A DNA stretch of 64,000 nucleotides from Deltaproteobacteria bacterium (GCA_016713425.1 JADJPE010000005.1:62001-126000); one strand, 5' to 3'; positions 25,220 through 34,156 are shown, counted from the stretch's first letter. Numbers and translations: made by a program. Notes: generated by a model from the letters alone, not told the origin.

Positions 25220-26580
25220 TCCAGGTTCCACTTTGACCCATCGTCGGGGACTACCGAATCCCACAGGAAAGTGTCCTTCAGTCGCCGACGGAACGCGTCC
25301 GCCGCTGCCGGCTCGCCGTGAGTCACGAAGACCCGCTTGGGCGAGAGTTTCGCGGGCTTCAGCCAATCGATCATCTCGGCGTAGTCAGCGTGTGCGGAGA
25401 GCCCTTGGACTTGGACGACTCGTGCTCGCACGGTCACGTATTGGCCGTGGATCTTCAGCTCGTCGGTGCCATCCACGAGGGACCTGCCACGTGTGCCCGC
25501 GGCCTGGTAACCTACGAAGAGCACGACATTGTTCTCGTCGGGCAGGAAGCGCCGCAGGTGGTGGAGGATCCGGCCACCGGTCGCCATTCCACTGGCTGAC
25601 ACGATGACCATGGGCCCCGACCGGCGGTCAATGGCCTTCGAATCTTCCGGCGTCTTCGAATACTGCGCGGAGCCGCACATCGCGTGGCACTGGTCCTCGG
25701 ACAGGCGATGGTCGCCTTTGTGAGCGCAAAACAGCTTCGTCGCGTTGATGGCCATGGGGCTGTCGAGAAACACCGGCAGTTCGGGGATTCGCCGCTCGCC
25801 GCGGAGCTTCGCGACCAGGTGGAGGAGGTGCTGGGAGCGGCCGACCGCGAACGATGGCACGAGGATGACGCCGTTCTTCTTGACGGTCTCGTTCACGACG
25901 CGAGCGAGTGTCTCTGGAACCTCTTCGGCGGGATGCCTTCGGTCACCATAGGTCGATTCGATCACCAAGTAGTCGGTCGGTCCGAGTGGCTCGGGCGGCT
26001 TCATGATCGGATCGTTCGGACGTCCAACGTCGCCCGAGAACGTGATCGTCCTGTCGCCCGCCCGGAGTGCCAGGCAACCTGAGCCGACGATGTGTCCCGC
26101 CCGAGTGAACGTTCCGGTCACGCCTTTTGCAACGTCGAAGCGCTCGTTGAACGCGATGGGCTGCAACTGCGCGAGGCTGCGCTCAGCGTCCTCCCGCGTG
26201 TAGAGCGGCTGCGCCGGCCGGTGGCGCGTGTAGCCGTACTTGTTCGCGCGACGCGCGTCTTCCTCCTGGAGGTAGCCAGAGTCAGGAAGCAAGAGCTGCA
26301 GCAGGTCGCGGGTGCCGTGCGTGCAGTACACGGGTCCACGAAAGCCGACCTTGCACAGTTTCGGCACGTAGCCGGTGTGATCGATATGCGCGTGCGTCAA
26401 CACGACCGCGTCGAGCGATTGGGCATCGAAGGGAAGCGGTGCCCAGTTCCGCTCCCGCAGCTTCTTGTAACCCTGGAAGAGACCGCAATCGACGAGCACG
26501 CGTGCGCCGTCCGATTCGACGAGGTAGCGTGAACCCGTCACGGTGTCGGTGGCGCCAAGGAATTGGATTCGTGTCGTCAT
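25216..26580 (-). CDS. Metallo-beta-lactamase/beta-CASP ribonuclease-like protein
   Basis: A 454-residue protein of the CPSF73/YsgA-like group. The zinc-binding HxHxDH motif is LTHAHIDHTGY (near 60), with further ligands at HIVGSG, FSGDVGRP and the C-terminal LSAHADY and FVTHGEP, giving the beta-lactamase core plus beta-CASP domain (IVSASGMATGGRILHHL). These enzymes are RNA endo/exonucleases. GGAGG eight bases before ATG fixes the start. It lies within the ATPase operon, between the ATC-hydrolase-like and AAA_28 genes. An RNase in a copper operon is unusual; it may process the long transcript or degrade damaged RNA, which is speculation. Confidence 0.85.
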   Translation of the reverse strand: MTTRIQFLGATDTVTGSRYLVESDGARVLVDCGLFQGYKKLRERNWAPLPFDAQSLDAVVLTHAHIDHTGYVPKLCKVGFRGPVYCTHGTRDLLQLLLPDSGYLQEEDARRANKYGYTRHRPAQPLYTREDAERSLAQLQPIAFNERFDVAKGVTGTFTRAGHIVGSGCLALRAGDRTITFSGDVGRPNDPIMKPPEPLGPTDYLVIESTYGDRRHPAEEVPETLARVVNETVKKNGVILVPSFAVGRSQHLLHLVAKLRGERRIPELPVFLDSPMAINATKLFCAHKGDHRLSEDQCHAMCGSAQYSKTPEDSKAIDRRSGPMVIVSASGMATGGRILHHLRRFLPDENNVVLFVGYQAAGTRGRSLVDGTDELKIHGQYVTVRARVVQVQGLSAHADYAEMIDWLKPAKLSPKRVFVTHGEPAAADAFRRRLKDTFLWDSVVPDDGSKWNLE

Positions 26581-26599
26581 GAGTAGTTCCTCCTGCCCG

Positions 26600-27256
26600 T
26601 CATTTGTCCCCGCGCCCGCGGTGTGCCGCCCCTGGGCCTTGGGATTCCAGATGCCATCGAAAATCGCAGTGCTCCGCGCCACTGGCCAAAGTGCTGGTCC
26701 GCTCAAGGCGCGCGCCCCATTTCGTGGCCAGAGCGAAGTCGAGATTGCAAAAGGACTCCACGCACAATTCGGCGAGCCCTTGGGTCTGAAAGTACTCGGC
26801 CACCGGACACCGCTTGACGTCGAACGCCACGGTGCGCTCGTCGGAAGGAACGTCCTCCATGCGGTAGGACGGCGAGCCGAACGGGAACCGTCGAAAGGCA
26901 TTGGTGGCTCGCCGCAGGCGCACAAGAGGGGAACGAGCTGACAGCCGAGCGGCGAGCCAGGGTACCTCGGCCATCTTGCGATAGATGGCTTCCGTCACCT
27001 TTGCGGTGAGGGCACGCGCTTCGACCTCGCTGAGTCCTTCGTCGATGAGCACGCGGTACACCGCGGCGGTGAGCGCCGCACAGTGAACCATCACGCGCCC
27101 ACCCAGGTTCTGTTCCCGAGCCAAGCTCGGCGCCTCGCTTTCGTAGCGCAAGAACGCTGCATCGAGGATTTCGCGCGCGCGGTCTTCCGCGAAGCGCTCG
27201 GTGAGGCTCGGTCGGGCGCTGGCGACAAGCCAGATCTTGATCGGTCCGACCATCAT
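26600..27256 (-). CDS. L-2-amino-thiazoline-4-carboxylic acid hydrolase family protein
   Basis: About 218 residues. The C-terminal part shows the family signature: CPVAEYFQTQGLAELCVESFC, then LDFALATKWG and, near the end, a CDFR motif. The N-terminal half is helical with REILDAAFLRYESE. ATC hydrolases open a thiazoline ring to give cysteine precursors, but many members have unknown substrates. ATG at 27256 overlaps the stop of the upstream gene as ATGA. The conserved Cys residues could bind metal instead. It follows the first isoprenylcysteine-methyltransferase-like gene. Confidence 0.75.
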   Translation of the reverse strand: MMVGPIKIWLVASARPSLTERFAEDRAREILDAAFLRYESEAPSLAREQNLGGRVMVHCAALTAAVYRVLIDEGLSEVEARALTAKVTEAIYRKMAEVPWLAARLSARSPLVRLRRATNAFRRFPFGSPSYRMEDVPSDERTVAFDVKRCPVAEYFQTQGLAELCVESFCNLDFALATKWGARLERTSTLASGAEHCDFRWHLESQGPGAAHRGRGDK

Positions 27257-27936
27257 GAGCGGCCCCCAACAAAGTCCTCGCCTCGATTCGGTCGCCTCGC
27301 CAAGCGGGGAAACCAACGCGGCGTGGCCCTCGCATACTGCGCCCAGGTTTCACCAAATTCGGCCGCGACCTCGCGCTCCTCGCTGTACGCGAGCCTGATA
27401 TAGATGGTAACGAGGATCGGAAACATCACGAGCGTGACCAACGTCGGCCACTGGAAGAGAAAGCCGATCATGATCACGATGAAGGCTGCGTACTGCGGGT
27501 GCCGGATTCTTGAGTAAGGTCCCGACTTGGCGAGCGCGCCTTCCTGCTGAGCGTTGAAGAGCACGCGCCAGGATCCGGCGAGCAGGAAGAAGCCAGCCAC
27601 GATGAGCACGTTGCTCAGGATGTGGATGGGGTTGAGGTGCGGGTCGCCCTCGAACCCGAAGATGCGGTACCAGATGTGGCCGGCATCGTGAGCCAGGAAG
27701 TCAACGCCCGGGAATTTCTTCGCGAGCCATCCGGAGAGGAGATAGATCGTCAGCGGGAAGCCGTACATCTCAACGAACAGCGCCACGATGAAGGCAGAGA
27801 AACTGCTGAAAGTCCGCCAGTCACGCTTCGTCTTCGGTTTGAAGAAGCTGAACGCGAAGAGAACGAAGATGGCCGAATTGATAAAGACCAGCGTCCAAAG
27901 CCCATAGGAAGGCAGGTCATGTCCACCGTGGTTCAT
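27253..27936 (-). CDS. Isoprenylcysteine carboxyl methyltransferase-like membrane protein (first)
   Basis: A 227-residue membrane protein with about five hydrophobic segments. The C-terminal signature SRIRHPQYAAFIVIMIG, then SEEREVAAEFGETWAQYARA and RWFPR matches the PEMT/ICMT family (SAM-dependent membrane methyltransferases). It includes the family-typical MYGFPLTIYLL segment, also in the second copy. It overlaps the DUF2933 frame upstream (ATGA) and the ATC-hydrolase-like gene downstream (ATGA). In metal islands this family may modify lipids or thiols; the substrate is unknown. Confidence 0.8.
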   Translation of the reverse strand: MNHGGHDLPSYGLWTLVFINSAIFVLFAFSFFKPKTKRDWRTFSSFSAFIVALFVEMYGFPLTIYLLSGWLAKKFPGVDFLAHDAGHIWYRIFGFEGDPHLNPIHILSNVLIVAGFFLLAGSWRVLFNAQQEGALAKSGPYSRIRHPQYAAFIVIMIGFLFQWPTLVTLVMFPILVTIYIRLAYSEEREVAAEFGETWAQYARATPRWFPRLARRPNRGEDFVGGRS

Positions 27937-28200
27937 GGCGCACCTCGCTCACCGTCAGAGGGGCGAGGCTCACCATGATCATTTTCGTGCCCATGCCCGC
28001 CACCATGGCCGTGGTTGCGATGCATGAAGATGTGGATGAACGGACACGCGAGCAGGATGAGCCACGGAAGCGCACCGAGGATGTGTGCCTGGTGTTCCTC
28101 CCACAGGAAGAAGACCGCGATTCGCTGCGAATAGGCAGACGCCTAGCCAGAAGGGAATGCGAAACGGTCGCCGATTCTCCGAATGCTCATTGCTGTGCAT
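27933..28200 (-). pseudogene. DUF2933 small membrane protein, frameshifted
   Basis: The gene begins MHSNEHSENRRPFRIPFWLG, the usual DUF2933 start. After about 25 codons the frame loses sense, but one base over the next frame continues as a membrane segment and then a His/Gly-rich tail (FMHRNHGHGGGHGHEND) typical of the family. The end of this second frame overlaps the next start as ATGA, as in the rest of the operon, so it is the original one. One extra base near 28118-28125 explains the break. It is either a recent inactivation or a base-calling error. Intact members are small His-rich membrane proteins of copper and mercury islands. Confidence 0.72.
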
Positions 28201-28324
28201 GTCCCGACTCCTTTTCATTGACTTTCTCGCCGCGCCTGCGGTTGCGCCGGAGGTTCCAACCGACGAGACCAAAGACAACAAAGAGAGCGATGCCGCTGAT
28301 GATGGTGACTGTCTGTGCGCTCAT
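28187..28324 (-). CDS. 45-residue single-span membrane protein
   Basis: A very short gene, starting one base after the stop of the second ICMT-like gene. It has one membrane helix (TIISGIALFVVFGLVGW) and then a basic tail (NLRRNRRRGEKV). It overlaps the DUF2933 start by 14 bases, and the junctions match the tight packing of the operon. Function unknown; a small accessory subunit of the metal transporters is possible. Confidence 0.6.
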   Translation of the reverse strand: MSAQTVTIISGIALFVVFGLVGWNLRRNRRRGEKVNEKESGHAQQ

Positions 28325-28325
28325 T

Positions 28326-28946
28326 TCATGCCTCCGTTAGGTGCCCGCCTTGAAAGCGCGGAATGAACATCGGCACGCGGCGCTGATACGCGCGGTATTC
28401 GTCACCGAACTTCTCGAGCATTTGGCGCTCCTCTTTCCGCGCCAGCATCGTGTAGGCGAAGATGATGATTGGAAATGCGGCCACCGAGACGATCGTCGGC
28501 CAGTGCACGACGCCTTCGCCGAAGACGATGAGAAACAGCCCCGTGTATTGTGGGTGACGCACGCGGGCATAGACGCCGTCGGTCATCAGCGTCTCCTCTC
28601 GCCTTGCCTTGTGAATTCTGCGCCATCCGTCCGCGACAAGCGTTGCGCCGCTGAACACGATGGCGTAACCGATCACCATTGCGACGATATGCGCGGTCGG
28701 CGTTCCAAAGAGCTGGGCCCAGAGGTTTCCGCCATCTCCCCACGCGAGGTCGAGCCCGAAGTAGCGAGCTAGAAAGTAGATGGTCAGGGGAAACCCGTAC
28801 ATCTCCGCATAGAACGCGATGATGAAGGCTTGGAGCACACCCGCGCGGGTCCATTCCTTCCAGTTGTCAGGCGCCAGGTAGCGGTACATCAGCCACGAAG
28901 CGATGACGGTCACGATGGCCGCAAGGCCCCACATTCCCACGTGCAT
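28326..28946 (-). CDS. Isoprenylcysteine carboxyl methyltransferase-like membrane protein (second)
   Basis: A 206-residue paralogue-like copy of the family, with the same internal segment MYGFPLTIYFL and the C-terminal signature ARVRHPQYTGLFLIVFG, then RKEERQMLEKFGDEYRAYQRR. Five hydrophobic segments. It lies three bases after the small Met-rich membrane gene. Two ICMT-like proteins in one operon suggest two subunits or two substrates; they differ too much to be a recent duplication. Confidence 0.8.
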   Translation of the reverse strand: MHVGMWGLAAIVTVIASWLMYRYLAPDNWKEWTRAGVLQAFIIAFYAEMYGFPLTIYFLARYFGLDLAWGDGGNLWAQLFGTPTAHIVAMVIGYAIVFSGATLVADGWRRIHKARREETLMTDGVYARVRHPQYTGLFLIVFGEGVVHWPTIVSVAAFPIIIFAYTMLARKEERQMLEKFGDEYRAYQRRVPMFIPRFQGGHLTEA

Positions 28947-28949
28947 CGC

Positions 28950-29282
28950 CTACCTCCCCATCTCCACAGAAGGCTGCGACCGGTGCGGACTCATCGAGCC
29001 CATTCCGGGGCCCATCATTCCAGGACCCATGCCCGTCCCCGCGCCATCCATCATGCCGGGGTACCCCATGTGCACGCTGTCGAGATCCCCGCGCGACTGG
29101 TACTTGAACCAGTAGAACGTCGTGCAGGCGCCGACCACCACACCGCCCGCGATGAGCACCCAGCCCGCGGCGTTGAGCAGCTTCGCTGGGCCCTCCTTGC
29201 TTGCACGATGGAGCAGCACGAGCCCCGCCGCGATGGCGAAAATCTCCAGCATGCCAGCGATGTCTGCAGTGAACTGAGCCAT
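28950..29282 (-). CDS. Membrane protein with Met-rich tail
   Basis: A 110-residue protein with two membrane helices (about 8-28 and 38-60) and a C-terminal tail rich in Met and Gly (GMGPGMMGPGMGSM). Met clusters bind Cu(I), so the tail is a likely copper-binding segment. It lies ten bases after the lipoprotein gene in the ATPase operon. No named family recognised with confidence. Confidence 0.65.
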   Translation of the reverse strand: MAQFTADIAGMLEIFAIAAGLVLLHRASKEGPAKLLNAAGWVLIAGGVVVGACTTFYWFKYQSRGDLDSVHMGYPGMMDGAGTGMGPGMMGPGMGSMSPHRSQPSVEMGR

Positions 29283-29292
29283 AGCGTGTTCC

Positions 29293-29949
29293 TCACTTCT
29301 CAGGGTGGTGAGTGTCGTGGTCAGGGGCGGTCGGGTTGGAAGGAGCTGGATCTTCGCTGCCGGAGCCGGGCGACATCATCGGGCACTCCCCGCCAGCCAT
29401 TCGCTGGGCCTTCATGCGGACGTGCTCCTGTAGCGCCGCGAGCTCAGCTGGGTCCTTGGGACGCAAGATGACCCGGGCTCCGCCCTCGACGTCTTCCACG
29501 GAAGCGGTGGCGGGGGGCATCATCATTCCGGCGCCCATCATCATTCCGCCGCGTCCGGCACCCTCGTGGGTAGCTCCAGCCTGTGCACCATGCTGATGTT
29601 CTGCACCGCCTTCGGCCTCGCCGTGCCCTCCCATCATCATGTGGCCGCCGCGCTGGTTGTGCATTTCGGTCATGCGACGCACTCGCTGTCGCAGCTCCAC
29701 GACATCACCGGTCGAGGTCGTGAACGAGAGGCCGATGCCACCGTCGACATCCGCCGCCACCACTCCCGTTCCGGGAACTCGCATTGGGCATATGCCAGCC
29801 ATCGATACATCACCATGCTCGTGGCTCTCGTGTCCGTGGGACGCGGCGTCAGCCGCCGTCTGGGGTTCGTTCCGAGCACTGCTCGTCGAGGCGCAGCCAA
29901 TCAGCGACGGCACGAGTGCGACTACAAGGATTCCTCCGAACGTGTTCAT
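29293..29949 (-). CDS. His/Met-rich metal-binding lipoprotein
   Basis: A 218-residue protein with a lipoprotein signal (ALVPSLIGC, lipobox Cys near 19). It holds clusters of His and Met (HGHESHEHGD, HNQRGGHMMMGGHG, GRGGMMMGAGMMMP) and ends HDTHHPEK. A segment with VVELRQRVRRMTEMH looks like a helix. It should sit in the outer or inner membrane facing the periplasm and buffer copper. It lies 16 bases after the ATPase gene. Confidence 0.72.
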   Translation of the reverse strand: MNTFGGILVVALVPSLIGCASTSSARNEPQTAADAASHGHESHEHGDVSMAGICPMRVPGTGVVAADVDGGIGLSFTTSTGDVVELRQRVRRMTEMHNQRGGHMMMGGHGEAEGGAEHQHGAQAGATHEGAGRGGMMMGAGMMMPPATASVEDVEGGARVILRPKDPAELAALQEHVRMKAQRMAGGECPMMSPGSGSEDPAPSNPTAPDHDTHHPEK

Positions 29950-29965
29950 CTTGTTTCATCTCCTG

Positions 29966-32419
29966 TCAAAGCTCTGCCCGCCGAAGGCGAAGCGCGTTGG
30001 TGATGACCGATACCGAACTGAAGCTCATCGCCGCTGCTGCGAGCATGGGGCTGAGCAGGACACCAAATGCTGGATACAGAATCCCCGCGGCCACCGGGAC
30101 GCCCAGCGCGTTGTAAATGAAGGCGAAGAACAGGTTCTGTTTGATGTTCGCCATCGCACTGCGCGAGAGCTTGCGCGCTCGAACGATGCCGCGGAGGTCG
30201 CCCTTGACCAAAGTCACGCTCGCGCTTTCCATTGCGACATCGGTGCCGGTTCCCATCGCGATTCCGACGTGGGCTTGAGCGAGAGCCGGCGCGTCGTTGA
30301 TGCCGTCGCCCGCCATCGCGACGACCCGACCTTCGCCCTGGAACCGTCGTACGGCAGCGGCCTTCTCGTCCGGCAGAACCTCCGCGACGACTTCGTCGAT
30401 CGAGAGTTTGCTCGCAACGGCCTTGGCCGTCGTCTGGCTGTCGCCCGTAAGCATGACAACGCGAATGCCCTCGGCGTGCAGGGCGGAGATCGCCTCCGGC
30501 GTGCTCTCTTTGATGGGATCCGCCACACCCAGAAGTCCGGCAATCTCACCGTCGATCGCCACAAACATCACGGTTTGCCCTTCGCCACGAAGTTCCTCGG
30601 CCGCCTTGCCCACAGCATCGATTTGGGCTCCTACGTCCTGCATCATGGCGAGGTTGCCGAGTGAGACCCGGCGCCCCTCCACAAGGCCCTGAACGCCCTT
30701 GCCCGTCACGGATTCGAACTCATCGGCTTTCGTGACGGCCACGCCGCGTTCCTGGGCACCTGAGACGATCGCGGCGGCCAGCGGGTGCTCGCTGCCTCGC
30801 TCCAGCGTTGCCGCGAGCCTTAGCAATGTGCCTTCGTCACATCCTGGCTCGGCCGAAACGGTGACCAGTCGAGGGCGTCCTTCGGTGAGGGTGCCGGTCT
30901 TGTCGACCACGAGGGTGTCCACCTTGCGCATCACCTCGATGGCTTCGGCGTTCTTGAACAAGAGGCCGTAGCTGGCCCCTTTTCCAGTCGCGACCATGAT
31001 CGACATGGGTGTCGCCAAACCCAGCGCGCAGGGGCATGCGATGATCAGAACGGCGACCGAGTTGATCAGCGCGTAGGCCATCGCAGGCTCAGGACCCACG
31101 GTTGCCCAGACGATGAACGTAACGACGGCGATCAAGATCACGGCGGGAACGAAGTACCCGGAGACCACGTCGGCGAGCTTCTGAATCGGCGCACGGCTTC
31201 GCTGGGCCTCTGCCACCATGCTGACGATGCGGGCAAGGAGCGTCTCGGCGCCGACCTTTTCAGCACGCATGACGAGACCACCTGTGCCGTTGATCGTTGC
31301 GCCGACGACGGGGTCGCCCACCGCCTTCTGCACGGGAATCGGCTCGCCAGTGACCATCGACTCGTCCACGTTCGACGTGCCTTCGAGAACGACCCCATCC
31401 ACCGGAATTTTCTCGCCGGGCCTCACGCGCAGCCGATCGCCGGGAGACACTTCGTCGAGAGGGACGTCCTCCTCCGATCCGTCGTCTTTGAGTCGCCGAG
31501 CACTCTTCGCCGCCATGCCCAATAGCTTCTTGATGGCCGCACTCGTCTGACTGCGCGCCCTAAGCTCGAGCACCTGGCCGAGGAGGATCAACGTCACGAT
31601 CACGGCCGCGGCTTCGAAGTAGACCGCAACCTCCCCGCCGTGCCCGCGAAACGACGCCGGGAATACGTCCGGCACAAGGGCGGCGACAACGCTGTAGATG
31701 AACGCGACGCTCACGCCGAGACCGATGAGGGTGAACATGTTCAGGCTTCGGTTCCGAACGGAGCGGACGGCGCGCACGTAGAACGGCCATGCGGACCACA
31801 GGCACACGGGCGCGGCGAGACCGAGCTCGATGAACGACCGAACGCGCCCGGGCAGCGCCGTCGAAATAGGGCGCCCGGGCAACATGTCGAGCATCACGAT
31901 CGCGAGCAGCGGAACGGAGAGAGCGGCGGCGAACCAGAAGCGACGCGTCATGTCACGCAGCTCGGCGTTGTCCTCCTCGCCCGCCACGGGAGCCTTCGGC
32001 TCCAGCGCCATCCCGCAGATGGGGCAGTCACCTGGTGCGTCCCGAACGACCTCCGGGTGCATCGGGCAGGTCCACTCGCCTCCACCATGGCCGGGGGGCA
32101 GGCCCGCTAGCTCGAGACTCATTCCGCACTTCGGGCAGTCCCCAGGCTTGTCCTGGGCGACCTCCGGGTGCATCGGGCAAGTGTAGACACCCTGTCGCGA
32201 GCGTGAATCCTGTGCCTTTCCCCGGTGACCGTGTTCGGCCGACGCGGTGGTGGAGAAGCGCGCTGGTTCAGCGTCGAACTTCTCGGCGCATCGGCTGCTG
32301 CAGAACAAAACCGTCGACCCCGCGTGCTCGCGGCGGTGCTCGGTATCCTTCCGGACCGACATCCCGCAAACGGGATCCGTGGCCGCGGTCGCCGGTGCGT
32401 GCTTTGAGTCAGCTGCCAT
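29966..32419 (-). CDS. copA: Cu(I)-exporting P1B-type ATPase with YHS and two heavy-metal-binding domains
   Basis: About 817 residues. The N-terminus has a YHS-type motif (DPVCGM, then FCSSRCAEKF) and two CPMHPE...CPxCGM metal-binding modules (near 85-110 and 125-150). The transporter core follows: TGEP actuator, CPCALGLATP metal site in the membrane, DKTGTLTEGR phosphorylation site, GDGIND hinge. The last helices carry YNALG and MSFSSVSV, the Cu(I)-specific P1B-1 signature. GGAGG five bases before the ATG at 32419 makes it preferable to the ATG twelve bases upstream. It heads a leftward operon of about twelve genes and pumps Cu(I), perhaps Ag(I), to the periplasm. A sigma-54 element lies 24 bases upstream. 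Confidence 0.93.
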   Translation of the reverse strand: MAADSKHAPATAATDPVCGMSVRKDTEHRREHAGSTVLFCSSRCAEKFDAEPARFSTTASAEHGHRGKAQDSRSRQGVYTCPMHPEVAQDKPGDCPKCGMSLELAGLPPGHGGGEWTCPMHPEVVRDAPGDCPICGMALEPKAPVAGEEDNAELRDMTRRFWFAAALSVPLLAIVMLDMLPGRPISTALPGRVRSFIELGLAAPVCLWSAWPFYVRAVRSVRNRSLNMFTLIGLGVSVAFIYSVVAALVPDVFPASFRGHGGEVAVYFEAAAVIVTLILLGQVLELRARSQTSAAIKKLLGMAAKSARRLKDDGSEEDVPLDEVSPGDRLRVRPGEKIPVDGVVLEGTSNVDESMVTGEPIPVQKAVGDPVVGATINGTGGLVMRAEKVGAETLLARIVSMVAEAQRSRAPIQKLADVVSGYFVPAVILIAVVTFIVWATVGPEPAMAYALINSVAVLIIACPCALGLATPMSIMVATGKGASYGLLFKNAEAIEVMRKVDTLVVDKTGTLTEGRPRLVTVSAEPGCDEGTLLRLAATLERGSEHPLAAAIVSGAQERGVAVTKADEFESVTGKGVQGLVEGRRVSLGNLAMMQDVGAQIDAVGKAAEELRGEGQTVMFVAIDGEIAGLLGVADPIKESTPEAISALHAEGIRVVMLTGDSQTTAKAVASKLSIDEVVAEVLPDEKAAAVRRFQGEGRVVAMAGDGINDAPALAQAHVGIAMGTGTDVAMESASVTLVKGDLRGIVRARKLSRSAMANIKQNLFFAFIYNALGVPVAAGILYPAFGVLLSPMLAAAAMSFSSVSVITNALRLRRAEL

Positions 32420-32442
32420 GAAGGCCTCCATGCCCAGCTGTT

Positions 32443-32459
32443 GAGCACGGACCGTGCCA
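32443..32459 (-). promoter_or_regulatory. Sigma-54 promoter of the ATPase operon
   Basis: On the minus strand the sequence is TGGCACGGTCCGTGCTC. It matches TGGCACG-N4-TTGC with GG and GC at the correct spacing and one mismatch (G for the first T). It lies just upstream of the ATPase gene. An NtrC-type activator is encoded next door, as such a promoter requires. Confidence 0.75.
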
Positions 32460-32534
32460 ACTACACGGTTCCAGACAGAACCTGTGAATTCCGAAGCTTT
32501 GCGCCGCGAGAGGGTTGTCGCGTGTGGTTGTTTC

Positions 32535-32548
32535 GGTTACAAAGTGTC
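32535..32548 (+). promoter_or_regulatory. Possible activator-binding site (UAS) for the ATPase promoter
   Basis: GGTTACAAAGTGTC matches the pattern GGTTACwwwGwGwC, also found at 35570-35583 before the other sigma-54 promoter. It lies about 76-89 bases beyond the -24 box, a usual distance for an enhancer bound by an NtrC-type regulator. A separate GGTTC-N6-GAACC dyad at 32467-32482 is closer to the promoter. Confidence 0.4.
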
Positions 32549-32647
32549 GGATGAAGTTACTCGACGTGAGCCCAGACGAACGCCTACGCCCAAAACTTCG
32601 GGCGAGCGGCGTTGGCGCGCGTGCTGCAGATGCACGTTGGAGGAAAG

Positions 32648-34156
32648 ATGGCGGCCAGACCAACGAGTGACGACTCGCCGCGCTTCATTGCGCGGCAAAT
32701 GGCTTTCGGATTCGGCGCCGTCAGCGTCGTCGCCGTGGGAATGTGCGCGATGCTGCTGAGCATCATCTACGACGTGTCGGGACTCGTGGAGTCCATGCGC
32801 CACGACGAGACGTCGATCCGCCAGGGTCTTTCGCTCGCCACCTCGGTGAGGGAGCTGTCGATCCACATCGCCCACACCGTCATCGAGGCAGACGACTCCC
32901 ACCTCGACCACTACGGAGACTTTCGGGATCGCGTCCGGACACAGATCCAGCAGCTCTCCTCGCGGGTTCCGGCAGAGGAACGCGTCCGCCTCGAGGCACT
33001 GGGGGAGAAGACGCAACGCATGCACCACCTGCTGATGGAGTCGGCACTGCCGGCGGCACAGCGCGGGGACTTGGAAGAAGTGCGCAAGGTGCACCGCGAG
33101 ATCGAAGCGCTCGGAGAAGAGGCCGCCGAGCATGCCGATGCTTTGGCTCACGTGACCACTTCGCAGATGGCGCACGCGCACGTACTCGCGACGAACTCCA
33201 CACGCCTGGGGCTGCTGGGAGGAGGACTGTGTGCGGCGCTGATCGTGATCCTTTCGATCGGTTTCACGCTCCGCCTGAGGGCTGCCGTTCTGAAACCACT
33301 GCTCTCCCTCACTCAGGCGGCGCGTCGTTTCGGTAGCGGAAATTTCGAGGAGCGCGTGGGCCGGGTTGGCAGAGGCGAGCTGGCAGCTCTCGGCGACGCG
33401 TTCGATCACATGGCCGACGAGCTCGCTCGCCGTGAAGCGCGGCTGGTGCAAAGCGAGCGCATGGCGGCGATCGGCCAACTTGCCGCCGGCGTCGCCCATG
33501 AGCTCAACAACCCGATCGGCATCATTCGTGGCTACCTGAAGACAATGAGTCCAGAAGAAGACAGCGAGACGCTTCGTGACGAGCTCGCGATCCTCGACGA
33601 GGAAGCCGGCCACTGCCAACGCATCGCCGACGACCTGCTTTCCTACGCTCGAACGGGGGAACTCTCCATCGACCGTGTCCACATGGCTGAGTTCCTACAA
33701 GAGACTACCAAGCGCTTTCAGAGCGGGAACGGTTCGACCGGAACGCGTGTGGAGGTGTCAGCGCAGGACGTGATCGTCGAGGCGGACGGCGCACGGCTGA
33801 GGCAAGTTGTGCTCAACCTTCTCGCGAATGCCGACCAGGCATCGCCCCCGAACGCGGTGGTGCTGCTTCGAGGCCAGCTCGTCGGCGCTCAGTATCAGAT
33901 CGAAGTCGAGGATACCGGCCCGGGCGTGGCGCGAGAGGATCGCGCACACATCTTCGAACCGTTCTTCTCCAAGCGGCGAGGCGGCAGTGGTTTGGGGTTG
34001 GCGGTCTGTCAGGGGATCGTGAGAGCCCACGGCGGCACGATCGACGTGGTGGAAAAGCCTGCGCCAGGGACAATTTTCCGGGTCTGCCTGCCAGAGAAAC
34101 ACGCACGGACCTCGCGGCCCAGTCGCCCGGTCGAGGCGCGGGGTGAGGAACGATGA
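32648..34156 (+). CDS. Membrane sensor histidine kinase (copper island)
   Basis: About 502 residues: a first membrane helix (MAFGFGAVSVVAVGMCAMLL), a periplasmic helical domain of about 150 residues, a second helix (LGLLGGGLCAALIVILSIGF), a HAMP linker, a HisKA dimer domain with phosphoacceptor AAGVAHELNNPIG, and an ATP-binding domain with N box (NLLANADQA), DTGPGV and GSGLGLAVCQG. GGAGG just before ATG at 32648 favours this start over two upstream ones. The next gene overlaps it (ATGA). The periplasmic part should sense copper, but no obvious Cys/Met ligand motif is seen in it. Confidence 0.88.
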   Translation: MAARPTSDDSPRFIARQMAFGFGAVSVVAVGMCAMLLSIIYDVSGLVESMRHDETSIRQGLSLATSVRELSIHIAHTVIEADDSHLDHYGDFRDRVRTQIQQLSSRVPAEERVRLEALGEKTQRMHHLLMESALPAAQRGDLEEVRKVHREIEALGEEAAEHADALAHVTTSQMAHAHVLATNSTRLGLLGGGLCAALIVILSIGFTLRLRAAVLKPLLSLTQAARRFGSGNFEERVGRVGRGELAALGDAFDHMADELARREARLVQSERMAAIGQLAAGVAHELNNPIGIIRGYLKTMSPEEDSETLRDELAILDEEAGHCQRIADDLLSYARTGELSIDRVHMAEFLQETTKRFQSGNGSTGTRVEVSAQDVIVEADGARLRQVVLNLLANADQASPPNAVVLLRGQLVGAQYQIEVEDTGPGVAREDRAHIFEPFFSKRRGGSGLGLAVCQGIVRAHGGTIDVVEKPAPGTIFRVCLPEKHARTSRPSRPVEARGEER

